Assembly: GCA_002429425.1 (NCBI GenBank)
Contig: DIZR01000042.1
Coordinates: 2,807 to 18,982, forward strand
Reading direction: 5' to 3'
Origin: Patescibacteria group bacterium UBA6023
Lineage (GTDB): Bacteria > Patescibacteriota > Minisyncoccia > Phycocordibacterales > UBA6899
DNA length: 16,176 bases
In this document: positions 15,801 to 16,176 of the stretch, one piece after another
How positions within the stretch are numbered: position 1 is the first letter of the stretch
Layout of the letters: every line of letters starts with the position of its first letter
Made by a program: the position numbers and the translations under genes
The notes under the pieces: generated by a model
Told to the model about the DNA's origin: nothing
What the model saw: the letters and a program-made list of their open reading frames with translations, nothing else
Database searches by the model: none

Positions 15801-16030
15801 CGTTCGCGCATATTGAGTGCACCATTCTCAGTGAATGTTAAACAGAGAATATTATGCGGAGCGATACTACGTTTGTTCAAAATATTAGCAACACGCAGTG
15901 CAAGGAGCTGTGTTTTTCCCGTACCAGGACCGGCAATCACCATCACCGGTCCATCGATAGTATCAACTGCCCTTTTTTGTTCCGTATTAAGGCTGTTGTA
16001 CGCGATATCAAATTTCGTAGTTGTCGACAT
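12809..16030 (-). CDS. UvrD-type superfamily 1 DNA helicase fused to a RecB-type nuclease
   Basis: This 1073-residue protein has two parts. The first (about 1-800) is an ATP-dependent DNA helicase of the UvrD/Rep/PcrA class: Walker A AGPGTGKT (33-40), LCLTFTENGA (motif Ia), LIDEFQDT (321-328), VGDDDQAIYKFQGA (354-367), TNYRSHKE (390-397), TAHAAKGLEF (680-689) and YVAVTRAK (736-743). The second (about 800-1073) is a PD-(D/E)XK nuclease of the RecB type, with GKID (937-940), VIDWKTG carrying D953 and K955, and QLLFY (982-986). The usual histidine of the first nuclease motif appears to be D850 (FGSAVDRALTE). The architecture suits processing of double-strand breaks or damaged DNA. ATG 16030 has TACAAT six bases upstream. 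An in-frame ATG at 16075 would begin inside a terminator stem and is rejected. Confidence 0.93.
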   Translation of the reverse strand: MSTTTKFDIAYNSLNTEQKRAVDTIDGPVMVIAGPGTGKTQLLALRVANILNKRSIAPHNILCLTFTENGALNMRERLHSIIGQDAYRVGIYTFHAFCNSIISRYPEYFYSAATYTQASDLDRAHIIESIFSALPHNHPLASFHPAEGFVYLKNTLDRIKHIKSGGWKPDEYLAILDSLDVEYEDVNTIIRSWPEGRANIKKIDTLLPIHAALLKLGTTTGIFLSKTLGMAIEDARNQEKMEPVSTWKKKYTTTDDDGILLKDSHNQAKIRAVGEIYKLYTEKLHEQGLYDYDDMIIEVAHALRDNTSLRNELEEQYHYILIDEFQDTNEAQMNLVRQITGSYIHEGRPNVMVVGDDDQAIYKFQGAEISNIVEFRDKTYRDVVTIVLDTNYRSHKEILDFSRSVVTQGVNRLERRLQNISKVLSQGNTSVVKGNVEVARYSSDIQEYATVAKKLRALLDDGALPEDIAILARNHRELKTLLPYLDQLEIPYEYIKKANVFDEPHIKEIVTICEYIASFVGTGERRDYLLPAILSYKYFEIPRPIIFDIAVKAKEEHRSWAEVIALHEHPAVAKMYTLLVELGAESETTPLEQILDTFMRTSGFKEYYFGKQLMKEHPATYVQFLASLKTFIESLREWREGELLFVRDVEPFVAMHHEHDITLVSESPFMKAEHAVQIMTAHAAKGLEFGTVFIISAHDNLWTKGGRTNKAPIPSSLAPILTPAGDEEDDFIRLLYVAVTRAKHSLYISGHKPLVRYITDETHDAEVTTTDEDEIDIRAHENALAIVTAPYKEDEWAILKRLVKDYRMSVTHMNNFLNITEGGPTYFIEQNLLHFPQPKNVAGVFGSAVDRALTELVMYPKYNAGENPPLTHIIGIFTRELAKGRLAPHEFKKQEKRGVDVLTAYLEKREGFFLSTDQVQVDFRNEGVIIDDALLSGKIDLLRMESGKYDVIDWKTGRAYEDWETPRQSDADKIKLHRYTKQLLFYKILLEHSAHYKLPVSSIGLEFVESIIGKEEPVTLLYELRADDIERTKKLISAVYKKIVSLDFPDIESYSKDLAGIEQFEDDLISGKI

Positions 16031-16036
16031 GGGTAG

Positions 16037-16042
16037 ATTGTA
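16037..16042 (-). promoter_or_regulatory. Extended -10 element six bases before the helicase-nuclease gene
   Basis: TGG-TACAAT is an extended -10 box followed by six bases and the ATG at 16030. No strong -35 is seen; the position 17 bases upstream reads TTTATT. The spacing predicts a leaderless mRNA, as at xseA. Confidence 0.5.
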
Positions 16043-16061
16043 CCATGGCAACATTGGAGAA

Positions 16062-16089
16062 TAAAAATCACCCAATTTCTTGGGTGATT
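16062..16089 (-). terminator. Intrinsic terminator after the right-edge gene
   Basis: A 10-base-pair perfect stem, AATCACCCAA (16089-16080 read on the minus strand) with TTGGGTGATT (16075-16066), has a four-base loop and is followed by a short T run. It lies directly after the stop of the gene entering from the right. Confidence 0.85.
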
Positions 16090-16091
16090 AT

Positions 16092-16176
16092 TCAATCTGT
16101 TGTGAGCAGTTCCAATGCGTCGGAAAGCGAGTAATTATTTTCGAGTGCTGAACTCACGAGTAGCTGAGTTACCTGC
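16092..16176 (-). CDS. C-terminal end of an unidentified protein, start beyond the right edge
   Basis: The minus strand has an open frame of 27 codons ending in TGA at 16092, with the sequence QVTQLLVSSALENNYSLSDA followed by LELLTTD. The other two frames on this strand have no comparable support, and a strong terminator follows two bases after the stop. The fragment is too short to name. A helical C-terminus is all that can be said. Confidence 0.6.
   Translation of the reverse strand, partial: QVTQLLVSSALENNYSLSDALELLTTD

Overview
The window most likely comes from a small-genome bacterium of the Candidate Phyla Radiation (Patescibacteria, probably Paceibacteria/Parcubacteria). This is inferred, since no rRNA or other marker gene is present. 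The supporting signs are tightly packed, often overlapping genes, an exonuclease VII large subunit with an N-terminal HRDC extension, a 68-residue coiled-coil/membrane protein of a kind I associate with these genomes, and ATP synthase a and c genes that stand apart from the rest of the atp operon. Nearly everything lies on the minus strand.

Layout, left to right. (1) 1-1066, minus: the N-terminal part of a secreted, Thr/Ser-rich beta-helix protein that starts at a non-ATG codon and runs off the left edge. (2) 1121-2202, minus: atpB then atpE, the proton channel and c-ring of the F-type ATP synthase. (3) 2203-2461: an intergenic region with a CTCCTCCC/GGGAGGAG inverted repeat. (4) 2462-3040, plus: a divergent beta-carbonic-anhydrase-like protein, the only plus-strand gene, followed by a clear terminator. 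(5) 3092-10282, minus: six closely coupled genes for a complex related to complex I, hydrogenase-4 and formate hydrogenlyase. (6) 10350-12348, minus: a small membrane protein, xseB and xseA. (7) 12408-16030, minus: a small unknown protein and a UvrD-type helicase fused to a RecB-type nuclease. (8) 16092-16176, minus: the last 27 codons of a gene entering from the right.

The central observation is the six-gene complex. It resembles the energy-converting-hydrogenase-related (Ehr) family, and its membrane subunits keep almost all of the buried Glu, Lys and His residues expected of ion pumps. In the large subunit all four cysteines that would hold the NiFe centre are replaced. In the small subunit all four cysteines that would hold the proximal [4Fe-4S] cluster are replaced by Thr, Glu, Gly and Asp. 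No ferredoxin-like or NADH-oxidising subunit is encoded nearby. The sequence around the lost ligands is otherwise well conserved and every frame is intact. This looks like a selected, cofactor-free descendant of a redox-driven ion pump rather than a decaying operon. What drives it, or what it drives, is unknown. It lies close to a carbonic-anhydrase-like gene and to the ATP synthase membrane genes, which gives two speculative leads: coupling to inorganic carbon, or non-redox use of the ion gradient.

Gene starts are also of interest. uvrD-like and xseA each have TACAAT exactly six bases before the ATG, and the six-gene operon has TATGAT seven bases before an ATG. This suggests leaderless mRNAs. 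Only the carbonic-anhydrase-like gene and the small unknown gene at 12408-12734 have a recognisable, well-placed Shine-Dalgarno sequence.
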